A DNA stretch of 64,000 nucleotides, taken from assembly GCA_041398605.1 (NCBI GenBank), contig JAWKUK010000003.1, forward strand, positions 372,001 through 436,000. Direction: 5' to 3'. The notes under the pieces are model-generated. The model ran no database searches and had not been told where the DNA came from. It worked only from the letters and a program-made list of their open reading frames with translations. Origin of the DNA: JAWKUK01 sp041398605. Lineage in GTDB: Bacteria > Planctomycetota > UBA1135 > GCA-002686595. This document shows positions 18,101 to 28,270 of this stretch, piece by piece. Positions within the stretch are counted from its first letter, which is position 1; every line of letters starts with the position of its first letter. Position numbers and translations under genes: made by a program.

Positions 18101-18644
18101 CGTTCGGCATCGGCTGCACGAGCTCGAGCGCGAGGCGCCGGAGCCACGCGGCGACCAGCAGCGCCTCGGGCTCCCGCGCGGCGCCCCGCGTCCGCTTGGA
18201 CGCCTCGCCCACGAGCTCCGCCGCGGCGGCTGCGCGCAGCTTTGCGAGCTCCGCCGGCCAGCGCGCGGCCGGCCCCGTCGGCGCGAGGCCGCGCGGCGCG
18301 TCGGGCACCGCGCCGTTGGCGGCCGCGGCCGCGAGCGCGCGGTCATGCGCGTACGCCAGCAGCGCGTCGTCGTCCTTCTGCGCCACGGCGACCGCCATGA
18401 GCCCGTCGAACGCCTCGACGGTCTGCGTCCCGCTGTCGAGCGCGACGCGGAAGTGCGCGCGCGCCTCGTCGAGCGCGCCGGCCTCGAGCGCGCGCCGCCC
18501 TGCCGCGAGGGGCGCGGAGTCCGAGCCTTGGAGCGCGCACGACGGGGCGACGCTCGGGGTCACGCCCGCGCTCGAAGTCGCGTACGGCAGCGTCGTCGGG
18601 GTCGTCGCGCCGAGCGCGAGCGTCATAGCGAGGCACAGGAGCAT
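15165..18644 (-). CDS. Large secreted gluzincin-type metallopeptidase-like protein with C-terminal beta-sandwich
   Basis: A 1159-residue protein with an N-terminal signal peptide (MLLCLAMTLALGATT). Residues 60-300 are helical and repeat-like (TPR-type character). Around residue 410 is HELTHRFDGALNPGIPAWLAEG, a HExxH zinc motif followed by a downstream Glu. This matches peptidase MA-like/DUF1570 proteins common in Planctomycetes. An Ala/Pro linker (about 720-760) leads to a region resembling a LamG/concanavalin-like sandwich (about 800-970, ending LERPTVQRLDR). A final domain of some 190 residues follows; its VDASNVVRVTLPWVD strand suggests a thioredoxin-like or alpha/beta fold, but I do not recognise it. 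Peptidase activity is plausible, the substrate unknown. Confidence 0.72.
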   Translation of the reverse strand: MLLCLAMTLALGATTPTTLPYATSSAGVTPSVAPSCALQGSDSAPLAAGRRALEAGALDEARAHFRVALDSGTQTVEAFDGLMAVAVAQKDDDALLAYAHDRALAAAAANGAVPDAPRGLAPTGPAARWPAELAKLRAAAAAELVGEASKRTRGAAREPEALLVAAWLRRLALELVQPMPNVLAALQDGLDPTVHAVDGGHVAVLKALERVMTSASSNGRNGEAVRAARILHGLGAQADFAHLEGPRPGGMARWRAAGAEMLARARERLDAEHPDPWTVDELEWLSSEEGEAFTRAHASFALPGVAVSPRGWYRIESDCGYETLLGVASTVEDHHRRLVAHFGSDPFIADAGTERERVLRQGLVRIVPGADGLEAEGAPYFWVGGFQAGDVTVLRFAVGNIEGLGHGLTHELTHRFDGALNPGIPAWLAEGKAVWTGAAYAHSSERSFVSNHASFGTLSRVRNDGYGGVGKLRALVGGEPEDYRENYSAGYALYVYLSTWPLHGERPLFRARLAAFEQAGGAKVGDGLRAKFVAHFCDGKEGRPATLEAFAEGFGAFLAGFYWKEPAEWRGRYTEDLPKAPASSWVYDDPTWVWSWQRAEPSFGQDQARLAGELLLDVGRREDAAAALVWARSQDGFVPRTHGLLSRALEGGKRGADALWVLGAELAFPNARAKDAAPMSSGLRATRALLDGYAAAIAATEGPRARTLLVCEHDRLARWLGMPELGPAGSGAAAAAPLPAPDGTSPASAQAPASAAAPVPVDERAPQRLAAWEDARLTGYDQGRPKRAFAPLGDDLLLGRTSDRSGTGRIDRSGGQMAFALAEPWLLPGAYRVRTRVRFTTGYNELEVVLGYTRRDRNVRFRVTAGDYQYAIGEEDAEPEFEEVSFGFTGLRERDAGLQGAATRGVHQMGRSKTVVEVELLVDGASVTAYLDGEEVASYHTIDGGPIEGRIGFAIRHGAVRLERPTVQRLDRGDLAQRPLRSPRALDLATGIGPRFDGLVNLPVRGLAPSTTGRIVMWYPGDEDLARPEQLGDKVARAATRLSERARAGGIVQPLTIAAPRGIGPERLGALRLHAASLDPPVEVVTHDLGAAAVGEALDQAKRWLFFVDASNVVRVTLPWVDGAALREQSLVHWLTVFRDNGAPPRDLPPVERRGGDEE

Positions 18645-18687
18645 AGCGCCCGTTGTACCCCATCGCGCGCCGGGTGGCCGCTGCGCG

Positions 18688-20207
18688 TCACTCCAGTCGC
18701 ACGGCCTCGGTCCGCTGCCCGTGCTCCATCAGGACCAGGGCGCTCGCCCGCTCGTCACCGTCACGGAACACGAACTGGTACACACACTCGTCGTCGTCCG
18801 CGGCCACGAAGCGCCCGTCGCCCTGATACAAGAGCTGCCGCAGGTCCCGCTCGATGATGGAGAGGGTCATGCGCCCCGCGGCGCCCATGCCGACGACCAG
18901 CCGATCGCACCCGAGCTGATAGCCACCCGCGAAGCGCAGCGCCTCTTCGGCGTCGAGCGGCAGGTCCTGCACGCCTGGCGGCGCGAGGCCGAGGACCCGC
19001 CGCGCCAGGGCACGCCCGAGGTCCGCGAGGGGCGCGTCCGCGGCGGTCGCGGCGAGCACGAGCGTCAGGTCTGCCTCGGGGTACCGCACGATGTGCAGCG
19101 CGCCGCCGGGGCCGCCGCCGCCCACGGTGACCCCCGCGAAGTCCCCTAGGCGCACGAGGTCGACCCCGAGGCCGAAGCCGCTGTCGCCGCCGTGGTCGAG
19201 GTCGGTCGGGCTCAACAGCTCGGTCAAGAGCGCCTCGCCGAGCAGCTCGCGGTCCGCGAGCGCGCGCACGAGGCGCGCCAGGTCCGGCACCGTCGTGCAC
19301 AGCCGATCCTCACCAAGGGGTACAGCCCTGCGACAGGGCGACGGCTGAAGTCGATCTCCATCGACGGGGACGCGGGCCCGCGCGCGGGGCAATCGCCGTC
19401 GTCCGCAACATGGGTGCCGCCCAAGCTCGCGGCCTCGCACAGGCCGCCGAACGCGTCTGCCAGCGACGCGCCGGTCGCGGCCTCGACCAGCGCACCGAGG
19501 AGCAGCTCCTCGGACTCGTTCGGATCGAAGCAGTGCCCCGGCGGCGCGACGAGGCCGTGCGCGACCACGACGTCGAACAGCTCCGGCACGCCCGCGCCCG
19601 CGCGTTGCTCGCGGGTCAGGACATCGCCATAGGGAGCCACGCCCGACGTCCCGCCCAAGAGCGCGCGCACCGTCACGGTGTCCGCGCCGAACTGCGCATC
19701 GGTGAGGTAGGTGCCGATAGGCGCGTCGAGCCGCACCTCGACCGCAGCGGCTGGGCCGCTCGCCTCGATCGCAGCGGCGCCGCCCGCGGCCCCGGCGGCC
19801 GCCGTCGGCGGGACCCCTGCCGCGACGGGGACCATGCGGGTCCCGATGAGCCGCAGCGTCGCGACGGAGGTGAGCGCGCGAGCTAGGGCGGGCGCGCGCC
19901 ACGTGTCCCCCTCCGCGCGTGGCGCGCCCGTGAGCGACACGCCCCGCGCCACATGGACGAGCGGCTCTCCTCCGACCCAAATGAGCACCTCGAGGCCGAC
20001 GCACGGCGCCTCGGGCGCGCTCACCGCGCGCTCGATGCGGGCCTCGAGCCCGGCGACGAGGTCCGGCTCTTGCGCGGCGCTCCCTGCGCGGAGACCGCCC
20101 GCGGCGAGCGCGTCGCCCACGGAGGCGGCCACCGCCAACGCCGACCATGCAGCGGCTGCGGTCAGAGGGAGGATGGCGAGCGGCGACCGGCGGGGCTTGG
20201 GGATCAT
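18688..20207 (-). pseudogene. Serine-hydrolase (class C beta-lactamase fold) -like protein, frameshifted and lacking catalytic residues
   Basis: The N-terminal part (from ATG 20207, signal peptide with LAILPLTAAAAWSALA) and the C-terminal part lie in different frames. They join near the G-run at 19317-19320, where one missing base (C on the coding strand) would fuse ...RRPVAGLYP to LGEDRLCTTVPDLARLVRAL. The fold is the beta-lactamase/transpeptidase family: TLRLIGTRM after the nucleophile region, LLGGTSGVAPYGD, and LLGALVEAATG. The nucleophile motif SxxK is replaced by ALAR (107-110), and the YxN motif region reads FDPNES. Even the repaired protein would probably not be a hydrolase. It may be a decaying gene, or a non-enzymatic homologue with a sequencing error. 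Confidence 0.75.
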
Positions 20208-20358
20208 GTCAGCATTGCAGCCCGCTGCGCCGCGCAGCGGCATGGGCCGACCGTCGTACGCGGTTGGCAAAGAGTCCGTAGCCCGCTCGCAGCCCTCTCG
20301 GCGCGGCCCGGCAGCCGCGCGCCCCGCACCGGCCCCGGCGGCGCGCTACGCTGCGCAC

Positions 20359-21312
20359 ATGCTGGAAGCCAACCTCGCGCGCCCCCGCCGCGCCAACACC
20401 CTCATCCTCGTGTCCGCGGCCATCGCGGCCCTCGCGTCCTCGTGCGCGACCCTCTCCCCACAGGACGGGCGCATCGTGCGGACCTCGGATGGCCGCACGG
20501 TCAGCGTCGCCGAGGCCGCGGACGAGCTCGCGCAGGCGGACGTCGTCTTCCTCGGCGAAGAGCACGACAACGATGCGGCGCACGCCCTGCAGCTCGCGCT
20601 CACCGAGGCGCTGCTCGAGCGGCGGGGCGAGGTCGCGATCTCGATGGAGATGTTCGAGCGCGACGGCCAGAGCCGGCTCGACCTCTACCTCGCCGGCGCG
20701 GTCGATGAGGCCTTCTTCCTCGCAGGCAGCCGGCCCTGGGGCAACTATGCCGAGCACTACCGCCCGGCGATCGAGCTGGCGAAGGCCGAGGGCCTCGACG
20801 TAATCGCGGCCAACGTCTACCGGCCGATCGCTGCCAGCGTCGCGAAGCAGGGCGTCGCCGCCGCCAAGGGCGACCCGTGGGCCGCGATCGACGTCGACGC
20901 GGCGCCCGCGGGCGAGTACTACGAGCGCTTCGTGCGGGTCATGGGCCAGGACCCGAGCCACGCTGGGCCGCGCCTCCAACAGATCTATGCTGCGCAGGCG
21001 GTCAAGGATGACACGATGGCGGAGAGCATCGCGCGGTACCTCGACGAGCGCGGCGCAGACGCCCCCCAGGTGGTGCACTGGTGCGGCAAGTTCCACAGCG
21101 ACTACGGCCTCGGCACCGTCGAGCGCCTGCTCGCGCGCAAGCCGGGCCTCTCCGTCGCGGTCGTCAGCACGCTCTCGGGGGCAGAGGCCCGCGCGCTGGA
21201 TGACGAAGAGCGGGAGCTCGGGGCGTTTGTCTTCATGGTGCCCGCGATGCCCAAGCCCGCGCCGAAGCCTGCGGCCAAGGCCGCCGCGGCGCAGCCAGCC
21301 GTCAAGCCGTGA
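20359..21312 (+). CDS. ChaN-family lipoprotein (haem/iron-related)
   Basis: A 317-residue lipoprotein. The signal peptide ends in the lipobox LASSCA, giving a lipidated Cys29. The ChaN-type domain (DUF399) starts with VVFLGEEHDNDAAH, continues with ISMEMFERDGQSRLDLYLAG and RPWGNYAEHYRPAIELAK, and ends near VVHWCGKFHSDYGLGTVERLL. Those are the conserved blocks of the family, whose Campylobacter member binds haem. A role in iron/haem handling is plausible but not proven. The last 25 residues are a Pro/Lys/Ala tail. The stop overlaps the end of the convergent boxR gene by 11 bases. The start lies 151 bases from the divergent serine-hydrolase-like gene. Confidence 0.83.
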   Translation: MLEANLARPRRANTLILVSAAIAALASSCATLSPQDGRIVRTSDGRTVSVAEAADELAQADVVFLGEEHDNDAAHALQLALTEALLERRGEVAISMEMFERDGQSRLDLYLAGAVDEAFFLAGSRPWGNYAEHYRPAIELAKAEGLDVIAANVYRPIAASVAKQGVAAAKGDPWAAIDVDAAPAGEYYERFVRVMGQDPSHAGPRLQQIYAAQAVKDDTMAESIARYLDERGADAPQVVHWCGKFHSDYGLGTVERLLARKPGLSVAVVSTLSGAEARALDDEERELGAFVFMVPAMPKPAPKPAAKAAAAQPAVKP

Positions 21313-22207
21313 TCCGCGCCGCGATCGCAGCCGAGAGCGCCGCCGGCGTCACCCCGTCCGTGTCGAGCGCGAGGTCTGCGAGCGCGTAGCGGGGCTCGCG
21401 CCGCGCGAGGATCTCGCGCAGCTCTTCGAGCGCGCGGGGCCGGCCCGCCATCGGGCGCGGGTCGCCCTGGCCCTGGACCCGCGCGAGGTGCTCCTCGGGC
21501 CGCGCGCGGAGCCACACCGTGTGGCAGACGGCGCGCAGGCGGCTGAAGGTGCCCTCGTGCGTGACGAGCGAGCCGCCCGTGGCGATCACGAGCCGCTGGC
21601 CCTCCGCGAGGACCTCCTCGAGGGCTTCACGCTCGTGGCGGCGATACGCTTCGACGCCGTGCAGATCGAAGATCTCGGCGAGCGAGAGGCCCGCGCGCGC
21701 CTCGACGCGCTCGTCGAGCTCGACGAAGCGCGCCTCCAACTGGCGGGCGAGGAGGCGCCCCACCGTGGTCTTGCCGGCGCCGCGGAGTCCGATCAGGGCG
21801 ACGCGCTCGCCGCGCTTCGCCAGCGGCAGGTCGCACAGGTGGGCCAAGGTCACGCCGAGGGGCAGCGCCAGGTCCGCCAGCTTCAAGACGGTCAGGTTGG
21901 CCTGGCCGGCCTCGGCCTGCGTCACGTAGCGCCGCGAGACGTCCGCGCGACGCGCGAGCTCCGCGACGGAGAGCCCGGCCGCCTCGCGCGCCCGCCGCAG
22001 GCGCTGCCCCAGCTCGACCAGGAGCGCTGCCCCATGGTCGGCGGGGCCGTGCCCGTGGTCGGCGGGGCCGTGCCCAAGGTCGGCGGGGCCGTGCCCAGGG
22101 CCGGTCGGGTCGAGCGCCGCCGGCTCGGCGCCGGCGGGCTCGAGCCGAAGTGGCGCTGCGCCGCGCGACGCGGGCTCGGGGCTGGATTGGGCTTGCTCGG
22201 ACACCAC
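21302..22207 (-). CDS. boxR: BoxR/BzdR-type regulator: XRE helix-turn-helix fused to a shikimate-kinase-like domain
   Basis: About 301 residues, normal for BoxR/BzdR. An XRE-type DNA-binding domain (LGQRLRRAREAAGLSVAELARR and VSRRYVTQAEAG) is followed by a shikimate-kinase-like domain with a P-loop (GLRGAGKTT), ATGGSLV and a lid region (GRPRALEEL). In Azoarcus this architecture senses benzoyl-CoA and represses benzoate genes. Its position divergent from boxC-boxB supports the same job. An ATG at 22246 exists, but its first codons would be the operator itself. GTG at 22207 or 22204, just past the operators, is more likely. Ahead of the HTH is a run of three near-identical seven-residue units (GHGPAD plus H or L), coded by a 21-base tandem repeat. 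Confidence 0.87.
   Translation of the reverse strand: MVSEQAQSSPEPASRGAAPLRLEPAGAEPAALDPTGPGHGPADLGHGPADHGHGPADHGAALLVELGQRLRRAREAAGLSVAELARRADVSRRYVTQAEAGQANLTVLKLADLALPLGVTLAHLCDLPLAKRGERVALIGLRGAGKTTVGRLLARQLEARFVELDERVEARAGLSLAEIFDLHGVEAYRRHEREALEEVLAEGQRLVIATGGSLVTHEGTFSRLRAVCHTVWLRARPEEHLARVQGQGDPRPMAGRPRALEELREILARREPRYALADLALDTDGVTPAALSAAIAARITA
22036..22098. repeat. 21-base tandem repeat inside boxR, three units
   Basis: Three units built on GGTCGGCGGGGCCGTGCCC plus two bases. The length is a multiple of three, so the frame is kept and a seven-residue motif is repeated in the N-terminal linker before the HTH. Confidence 0.85.
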
Positions 22208-22211
22208 ATGT

Positions 22212-22254
22212 GCACTATACTGCGCTGCCGGAGCCAATGCGAGCATTATAATGC
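22212..22254 (+). promoter_or_regulatory. Two palindromic operators in the boxR-boxC divergent promoter
   Basis: The perfect palindrome GCATTATAATGC (22243-22254) and the near-palindrome GCACTATACTGC (22212-22223) are centred 31 bases apart, about three helical turns. BzdR/BoxR proteins bind TGCA-containing dyads, and the second site contains TGCAC. The first site contains TATAAT (22247-22252), a good -10 for boxC. The other contains TATAGT on the minus strand, a possible -10 for boxR. Each operator would thus cover one promoter. The -35 elements are weak. Confidence 0.72.
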
Positions 22255-22308
22255 CCACATTGTCCCTTCCGGACCTCGAAGCCCCTCACCAGGCCCCGAC
22301 CACTGCCC

Positions 22309-23988
22309 ATGTCCAGCACCGCCCCCGCGGCCGACGCGCCCCACCTCGACACCGCGCCCGACGCGCTGACGAACTTCCAGACGAACCCGCAGCGCTACCG
22401 CCACTGGCAGCTCGGGGTCGAGGGCGACATCGCCACCCTGCGTATGGCCGTCGATCCGGACGGCGGGCTGCGCCCGGGATACGAGCTGAAGCTGAACAGC
22501 TACGACCTCGGCGTCGACATCGAGCTCGCTGATGCGATCCAGCGCCTGCGCTTCGAGCACCCCGAGGTGCGCGCGGTGGTGCTCACGGGGAGCCTCGACC
22601 GCGTCTTCTGCGCGGGCGCGAACATCATGATGCTCCGCTCGAGCACGCACTCCTTCAAGGTGAACTTCTGCAAGTACACCAACGAGACGCGGCTCGGCAT
22701 CGAGGACGCGTCGCAGCACTCGAACAAGCGCTTCCTCGCCGCGTTGAACGGCACCGCGTCCGGCGGCGGCTACGAGCTCGCCCTCGCCGCGGACCGCATC
22801 CTTCTGGTAGATGACCGCAACAGCGCCGTGTCGTTCCCCGAAGTGCCGCTGCTCGGCGTGCTGCCTGGCACGGGCGGCCTGACACGCATCACCGACAAGC
22901 GCAGGGTGCGCCGCGACCGCTGCGACGTGTTCAGCGCGATCGCCGAAGGCATCAAGGGCAAGCGCGCGGTCGAGTGGGACCTCGTCGACCGCATCGCGCC
23001 ACTGTCGAAGTGGGACGAGACCGTCGCGGAAGAGGCGCGCGCGCTCGCCGACTCGCTGCCGCGGCGCGACGCGCGGGGCATCGCGCTGCCGGAGGTGCAG
23101 TTCGAGCGCACGGAGAGCAGCCTCAAGTACCGCTACGTCGAGCTGACGTGGGACGCGGCGGAGCGCGTCGCGCGCTTGACCTTGACGGCGCCCGAGACGT
23201 GCCCCACGACGACCGAAGCCGCGCTCGCCGAGGGCGCCGCTTGGTGGTACTTCCAGGCCTTCCGCGAGCTCGAAGACGCGCTGCTCCACCTGCGCTTCGA
23301 CCTGCGCGACCTGGCGCTCGTGCTCGTCCGCGCGGTCGGCAGCGCGGCGACCGTGCGCGCGACCGACGACCTCGTCGCCGGCAACGGCGACTGGTTTGTC
23401 AACGAGGTCAAGCACTTCGTCAAGCGCACGCTCAAGCGCGTCGACCTGACCGCGAAGAGCTTCTATGCGATCATCGACGATGGCACCGCGTTCACGGGCA
23501 CCTTCCTCGAGCTCGCGCTCGCAGGCGACCGCACCTATCTGCTCGACGACCCGGGCCACGACATCGAGGTCGGCGTGACGGCCGCGAACGCAGGCATGTT
23601 CCCGATGTCGAACGGCATCTCGCGCCTCGAGACGCGCTTCCTCGGCGCGCCCGACCAGGTCGCGACGATCCTCGCGGAGATGCGCCAGATCCCGGCCGCC
23701 GAGGCGAACGAGCTCGGCCTCGCGACGTTCGCGCCCGACGAGATCGACTGGGACGACGAGGTGCGCCTGGCGCTCGAGGAGCGCGCGAGCTTCTCCCCCG
23801 ACGCGCTCACGGGGATGGAGGCGAACCTGCGGTTCGCTGGTCCTGAGACCATGGAGACGAAGATCTTCGGCCGCCTCACGGCGTGGCAGAACTGGATCTT
23901 CCAACGCCCGAACGCAGCCGGCCCGAAGGGCGCGCTCGTTTGCTACGGCACACCTACGCGTCCGGAGTTCGCGATCGAGCGAACCTGA
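22309..23988 (+). CDS. boxC: 2,3-epoxybenzoyl-CoA dihydrolase BoxC
   Basis: A 559-residue enzyme, the usual length for BoxC. It opens the ring of 2,3-epoxybenzoyl-CoA with two waters, giving 3,4-dehydroadipyl-CoA semialdehyde and formate. It is a double crotonase-fold protein. The first half has VLTGSLDRVFCAGANIMM, then ALNGTASGGGYELALAADR and LLGVLPGTGGL (acyl-CoA oxyanion region). The second half has FYAIIDDGTAFTGTFLELALAGDRTYLL. The wording matches BoxC rather than ordinary enoyl-CoA hydratases. It acts in the cytoplasm after BoxAB. boxB follows 42 bases downstream in the same direction, so the two form an operon. It starts 55 bases after the operator pair. Confidence 0.93.
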   Translation: MSSTAPAADAPHLDTAPDALTNFQTNPQRYRHWQLGVEGDIATLRMAVDPDGGLRPGYELKLNSYDLGVDIELADAIQRLRFEHPEVRAVVLTGSLDRVFCAGANIMMLRSSTHSFKVNFCKYTNETRLGIEDASQHSNKRFLAALNGTASGGGYELALAADRILLVDDRNSAVSFPEVPLLGVLPGTGGLTRITDKRRVRRDRCDVFSAIAEGIKGKRAVEWDLVDRIAPLSKWDETVAEEARALADSLPRRDARGIALPEVQFERTESSLKYRYVELTWDAAERVARLTLTAPETCPTTTEAALAEGAAWWYFQAFRELEDALLHLRFDLRDLALVLVRAVGSAATVRATDDLVAGNGDWFVNEVKHFVKRTLKRVDLTAKSFYAIIDDGTAFTGTFLELALAGDRTYLLDDPGHDIEVGVTAANAGMFPMSNGISRLETRFLGAPDQVATILAEMRQIPAAEANELGLATFAPDEIDWDDEVRLALEERASFSPDALTGMEANLRFAGPETMETKIFGRLTAWQNWIFQRPNAAGPKGALVCYGTPTRPEFAIERT

Positions 23989-24030
23989 CCCCGTCCGCAC
24001 ACCGATCACCACCTTCGAGGAACGAGAACC

Positions 24031-25446
<1,416 letters not shown>

Positions 25447-25488
25447 GGGCTGGACGGTACCCGGGCTGAGACGGCCCTTGGCGCCAAC

Positions 25489-25516
25489 GGCGCGCCGCGC
25501 ACCCGCGCGGCGCGCC
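25489..25516 (+). terminator. Hairpin ending the boxCB operon
   Basis: A perfect 12-base-pair stem (GGCGCGCCGCGC with its complement) closes a four-base loop ACCC. It lies 43 bases past boxB. No T-run follows. Confidence 0.6.
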
Positions 25517-25682
25517 GCGGCATTGGTGGGCCCATTTCGGGCAAGCACAGCGCCAAAACAAGGAAGCCGCATTTCACCTCCAGCCCACGCGCTAGCCCTT
25601 CCGATGCTCACCCGTCGGGAAGCGCGGCCCCGGGGAGTCTCCCCGGCTGAGCGTCCGCGATGGGTCAAGGAAAGGGAAAGCG

Positions 25683-28250
25683 ATGAACCAAGGGAACGAG
25701 GATCCGTACGTCGGGGGCGACGCTCGAGATCACAGAACCACCTGGTCGGGGCACCGCAGGAGCACGGAGGGAACGTACCGGAGCGCGCGGATGGCGCTCG
25801 GATCGAGCCTCCTGCTCCTCACTGCCGGATGCAACGAAGGCACGCTCCAGGGCAGCGCGTCGGTCGACGGAGGCGGGGCGCCGGCCTACTCCTACGAGAC
25901 CGATGGGCCGATGGTGGCGAAGGTCTCGCTGCTCGCGCCGGCGACGGAGAGCTTCGTCCTCCAAGCGACGCTGCCTGTGCCGCCAGGGACCTACTCGGAC
26001 GGGGACGTCCTTGTGCCGCTCTCCGTCCTATCGTCGAGTGATCGCACCGCGGCGCCGAGCCAGGTCGAGATCGTCACTCGCTACCCGGACAGCCACCAAG
26101 GCGCGGCTGTCGTCGAGCTGCTGGCGCACGTTCGACGGCCCGACGTGGCCCCTGGGACGCCGATCGAGTACGAGGTCGTGTACTCGCCGCACGCGCCGGA
26201 CCCGTTTGAGCTCGCCGACTCCGTCGCGCAGCTCTTCAACGCCCCTGGCGCGCTGGTGCTGCGCTCGAAGGACGTCTACGGCCACGACTACGAGTACGAC
26301 GTGCTCTCGACCTACCGGAGCGGGCGTTATCAGAAGATCCGCCACGGCGCGGTCGTTCGCGAGCACCGCGCCGATGGCGCCCTGCTGCCCGTCGCCCCTG
26401 TGACGGGAACGCAGGCGACGCTCCCGCACCTTATGGGCGTCCAGGCGTTTGTGCGGACGTTCGACCGCGAGGACTTCTTCGCGCTCGACCTGCACCTCCA
26501 CAACGGCTTCGACGGCCGCGATGCGAGCACGCCCAACGATGACCTGCTCGACGAGCTGCACTTCGAGAACCTGGGCCTGCGGCTCCCGGCGGGCTGGCGC
26601 GTGATCCATGCCGTGCCGAACCCTTGCACCGGCGAGCCGGTGGCCAACAGCGGGGTCCAGCAGGTCGACCTCATCGCGCCGATGCCTGGCGGCAAGCTGC
26701 ACTACATGCCCCGCCAGGGCCAGCTCTGGCGCCGGGTCATGATCGCACGCGACGCGGCGTCGGCGGAACGCGCGCGAGTGCTGTTGGAGCGACAGAACAT
26801 GGGCTTCTGCCAGGCCGGCGAGTCCAACAACGGCGCGGCGCTCTGGTCGTGGTGGAACCCGGAGACTGCGCGCTTCCTGCCCCAGGCGCACATTCTGCCC
26901 GACCTGAGCCAGATGACGACCATCGAGGACCAGCGCGCCGAGTTTGCGATCAAGCTCGAGGAGCGGCTCACGCAAGTCGCGCAGGGTTCGGCATCCTCCT
27001 ACCCGGTGCCGTCCGAGGGTTTGGGCTGGTCGCACCCCTGGGGCGTCGCGTACAGCGGGATGACCGGCGGTGACGACATCATGCAGACGGCAGGCACGGA
27101 GGTCGCCTGGGCGGCTTCGGGCGCGGGCTATCGCTACTACGAGCTCAAGGCGCGCATGTACCTCGACCGTCAACCGGTCGCGCTCTATGGCAGCGACGGA
27201 CACTCTCTCACCTACGAGACCTTCGTCCATCCGACGGGCAACCACGGCCCGTGGCAGCCTCAGCCGTTCTACATGCGCCCCTCGGGCAATGACACGTTCG
27301 GCTACGCCAGCGCTCCGATGCACCAGGCCGCGGCGGCGGTATCGTCGGGCCGCGTCGCGCCGTACAAGGAGGCCCTCGACGCCTACATGGCGATCGACGG
27401 TCAGCACTACATTCGCTACCTGCACTCGCTCTTGATCCTCGCGTGGCTCGGCAACGACAGCCTCGCGAAGGAGCAGATCGGCCACTCCGCAGAGCTCTTC
27501 CGCCTGTCGCACACGGACGCCTACATCGGGAACTACGGCTACGTCTCGGCGACGAGCCTCCTCGCGCGACAGCTGCACGTCGCCGCGCACCCGGGGACCG
27601 GGGTCGACTATGGGCGCGGCGAGGCATGGGGCATCTACACGGCAGCGGCGGCGTATGCGCTCGGCGACGTGAGCTATCGGCGCCGCACCAACGGCTGGCT
27701 GCGCTCGGTCGCCGAAGTGATCCGCGACGGCCAGTCAGCGTGCACGGGCAACATCTCCGCGATGCGCATCACGAAGTACCTGAACGGGCAGTACCTGACC
27801 CGGCAGTCGTTCGAGCTCGCGTTCGTGATCCACTCGCTGGAGGCGCTGCGGCGCTCGGTGTTCGAGGGCCAGAACGTCGCGATCCAGCATGACCTCGAGG
27901 ACACGATCGTCGCGGCGACGTACTCGACGGTGCAGGCGCCGTTCTGGGACTCCTCGATCGGCGGCCAGCGGCGCCAGATGGGCGTCGGCTACGCGGACCT
28001 CTCGGTGGCAGACTTCTGTACGCAGGTGCCGCAGGCGGCGTTCTACAACGACCACGTCGAGAACGAGAGCTCGATGACGCCGTGGGCCTACGCGTACGCC
28101 CTGACCCATGATCCGATCTTCCTGCAGCGCGCGACTGAGTCGCTCCAGGGGACCGGGAACCTGCAGCACGAGCTCCAGGGCCTCGGCGTGGAGAAGCTCC
28201 ACCTCTCGGCGATGCTGCTCTCGGTGGCCCAGACCGCGTTCCAGCAATAA
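25683..28250 (+). CDS. Large lipoprotein of unknown function, first of two tandem paralogues
   Basis: An 855-residue protein. A good ribosome site (AAGGAAAGG) precedes ATG 25683. The first 36 residues are polar, then MALGSSLLLLTAGCNEG gives a lipobox with a lipidated Cys. Residues about 75-170 look like a beta barrel domain (LQATLPVPPGTY, then VEIVTRYPDS). The middle contains ALDLHLHNGFDGRD. The C-terminal half is helical, with repeated blocks such as RYLHSLLILAWLGNDS, YGRGEAWGIYTAAAAYALG and CTGNISAMRITKYLNGQYL. It resembles an alpha/alpha-toroid of the kind found in polysaccharide-degrading enzymes. The RIFT-barrel-plus-toroid exo-rhamnogalacturonan lyase group is one possibility, by general resemblance only. 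I do not recognise a catalytic site. All the blocks named are repeated in the next gene. Confidence 0.75.
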   Translation: MNQGNEDPYVGGDARDHRTTWSGHRRSTEGTYRSARMALGSSLLLLTAGCNEGTLQGSASVDGGGAPAYSYETDGPMVAKVSLLAPATESFVLQATLPVPPGTYSDGDVLVPLSVLSSSDRTAAPSQVEIVTRYPDSHQGAAVVELLAHVRRPDVAPGTPIEYEVVYSPHAPDPFELADSVAQLFNAPGALVLRSKDVYGHDYEYDVLSTYRSGRYQKIRHGAVVREHRADGALLPVAPVTGTQATLPHLMGVQAFVRTFDREDFFALDLHLHNGFDGRDASTPNDDLLDELHFENLGLRLPAGWRVIHAVPNPCTGEPVANSGVQQVDLIAPMPGGKLHYMPRQGQLWRRVMIARDAASAERARVLLERQNMGFCQAGESNNGAALWSWWNPETARFLPQAHILPDLSQMTTIEDQRAEFAIKLEERLTQVAQGSASSYPVPSEGLGWSHPWGVAYSGMTGGDDIMQTAGTEVAWAASGAGYRYYELKARMYLDRQPVALYGSDGHSLTYETFVHPTGNHGPWQPQPFYMRPSGNDTFGYASAPMHQAAAAVSSGRVAPYKEALDAYMAIDGQHYIRYLHSLLILAWLGNDSLAKEQIGHSAELFRLSHTDAYIGNYGYVSATSLLARQLHVAAHPGTGVDYGRGEAWGIYTAAAAYALGDVSYRRRTNGWLRSVAEVIRDGQSACTGNISAMRITKYLNGQYLTRQSFELAFVIHSLEALRRSVFEGQNVAIQHDLEDTIVAATYSTVQAPFWDSSIGGQRRQMGVGYADLSVADFCTQVPQAAFYNDHVENESSMTPWAYAYALTHDPIFLQRATESLQGTGNLQHELQGLGVEKLHLSAMLLSVAQTAFQQ

Positions 28251-28270
28251 CGACCTTGGGAGCTCGCCCC

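Noticed and set aside
15246..18857. Very long open frame on the plus strand opposite the gluzincin-type gene
   Set aside because: It mirrors the codons of the real minus-strand gene, is dominated by Arg, Ala and Glu, and has no family motifs. GC-rich codon bias produces such antisense frames.
22243..22254. The palindrome as a transcription terminator for a gene upstream
   Set aside because: The stem is AT-rich and short, it lies between two divergent starts, and it fits an operator with a -10 element better.
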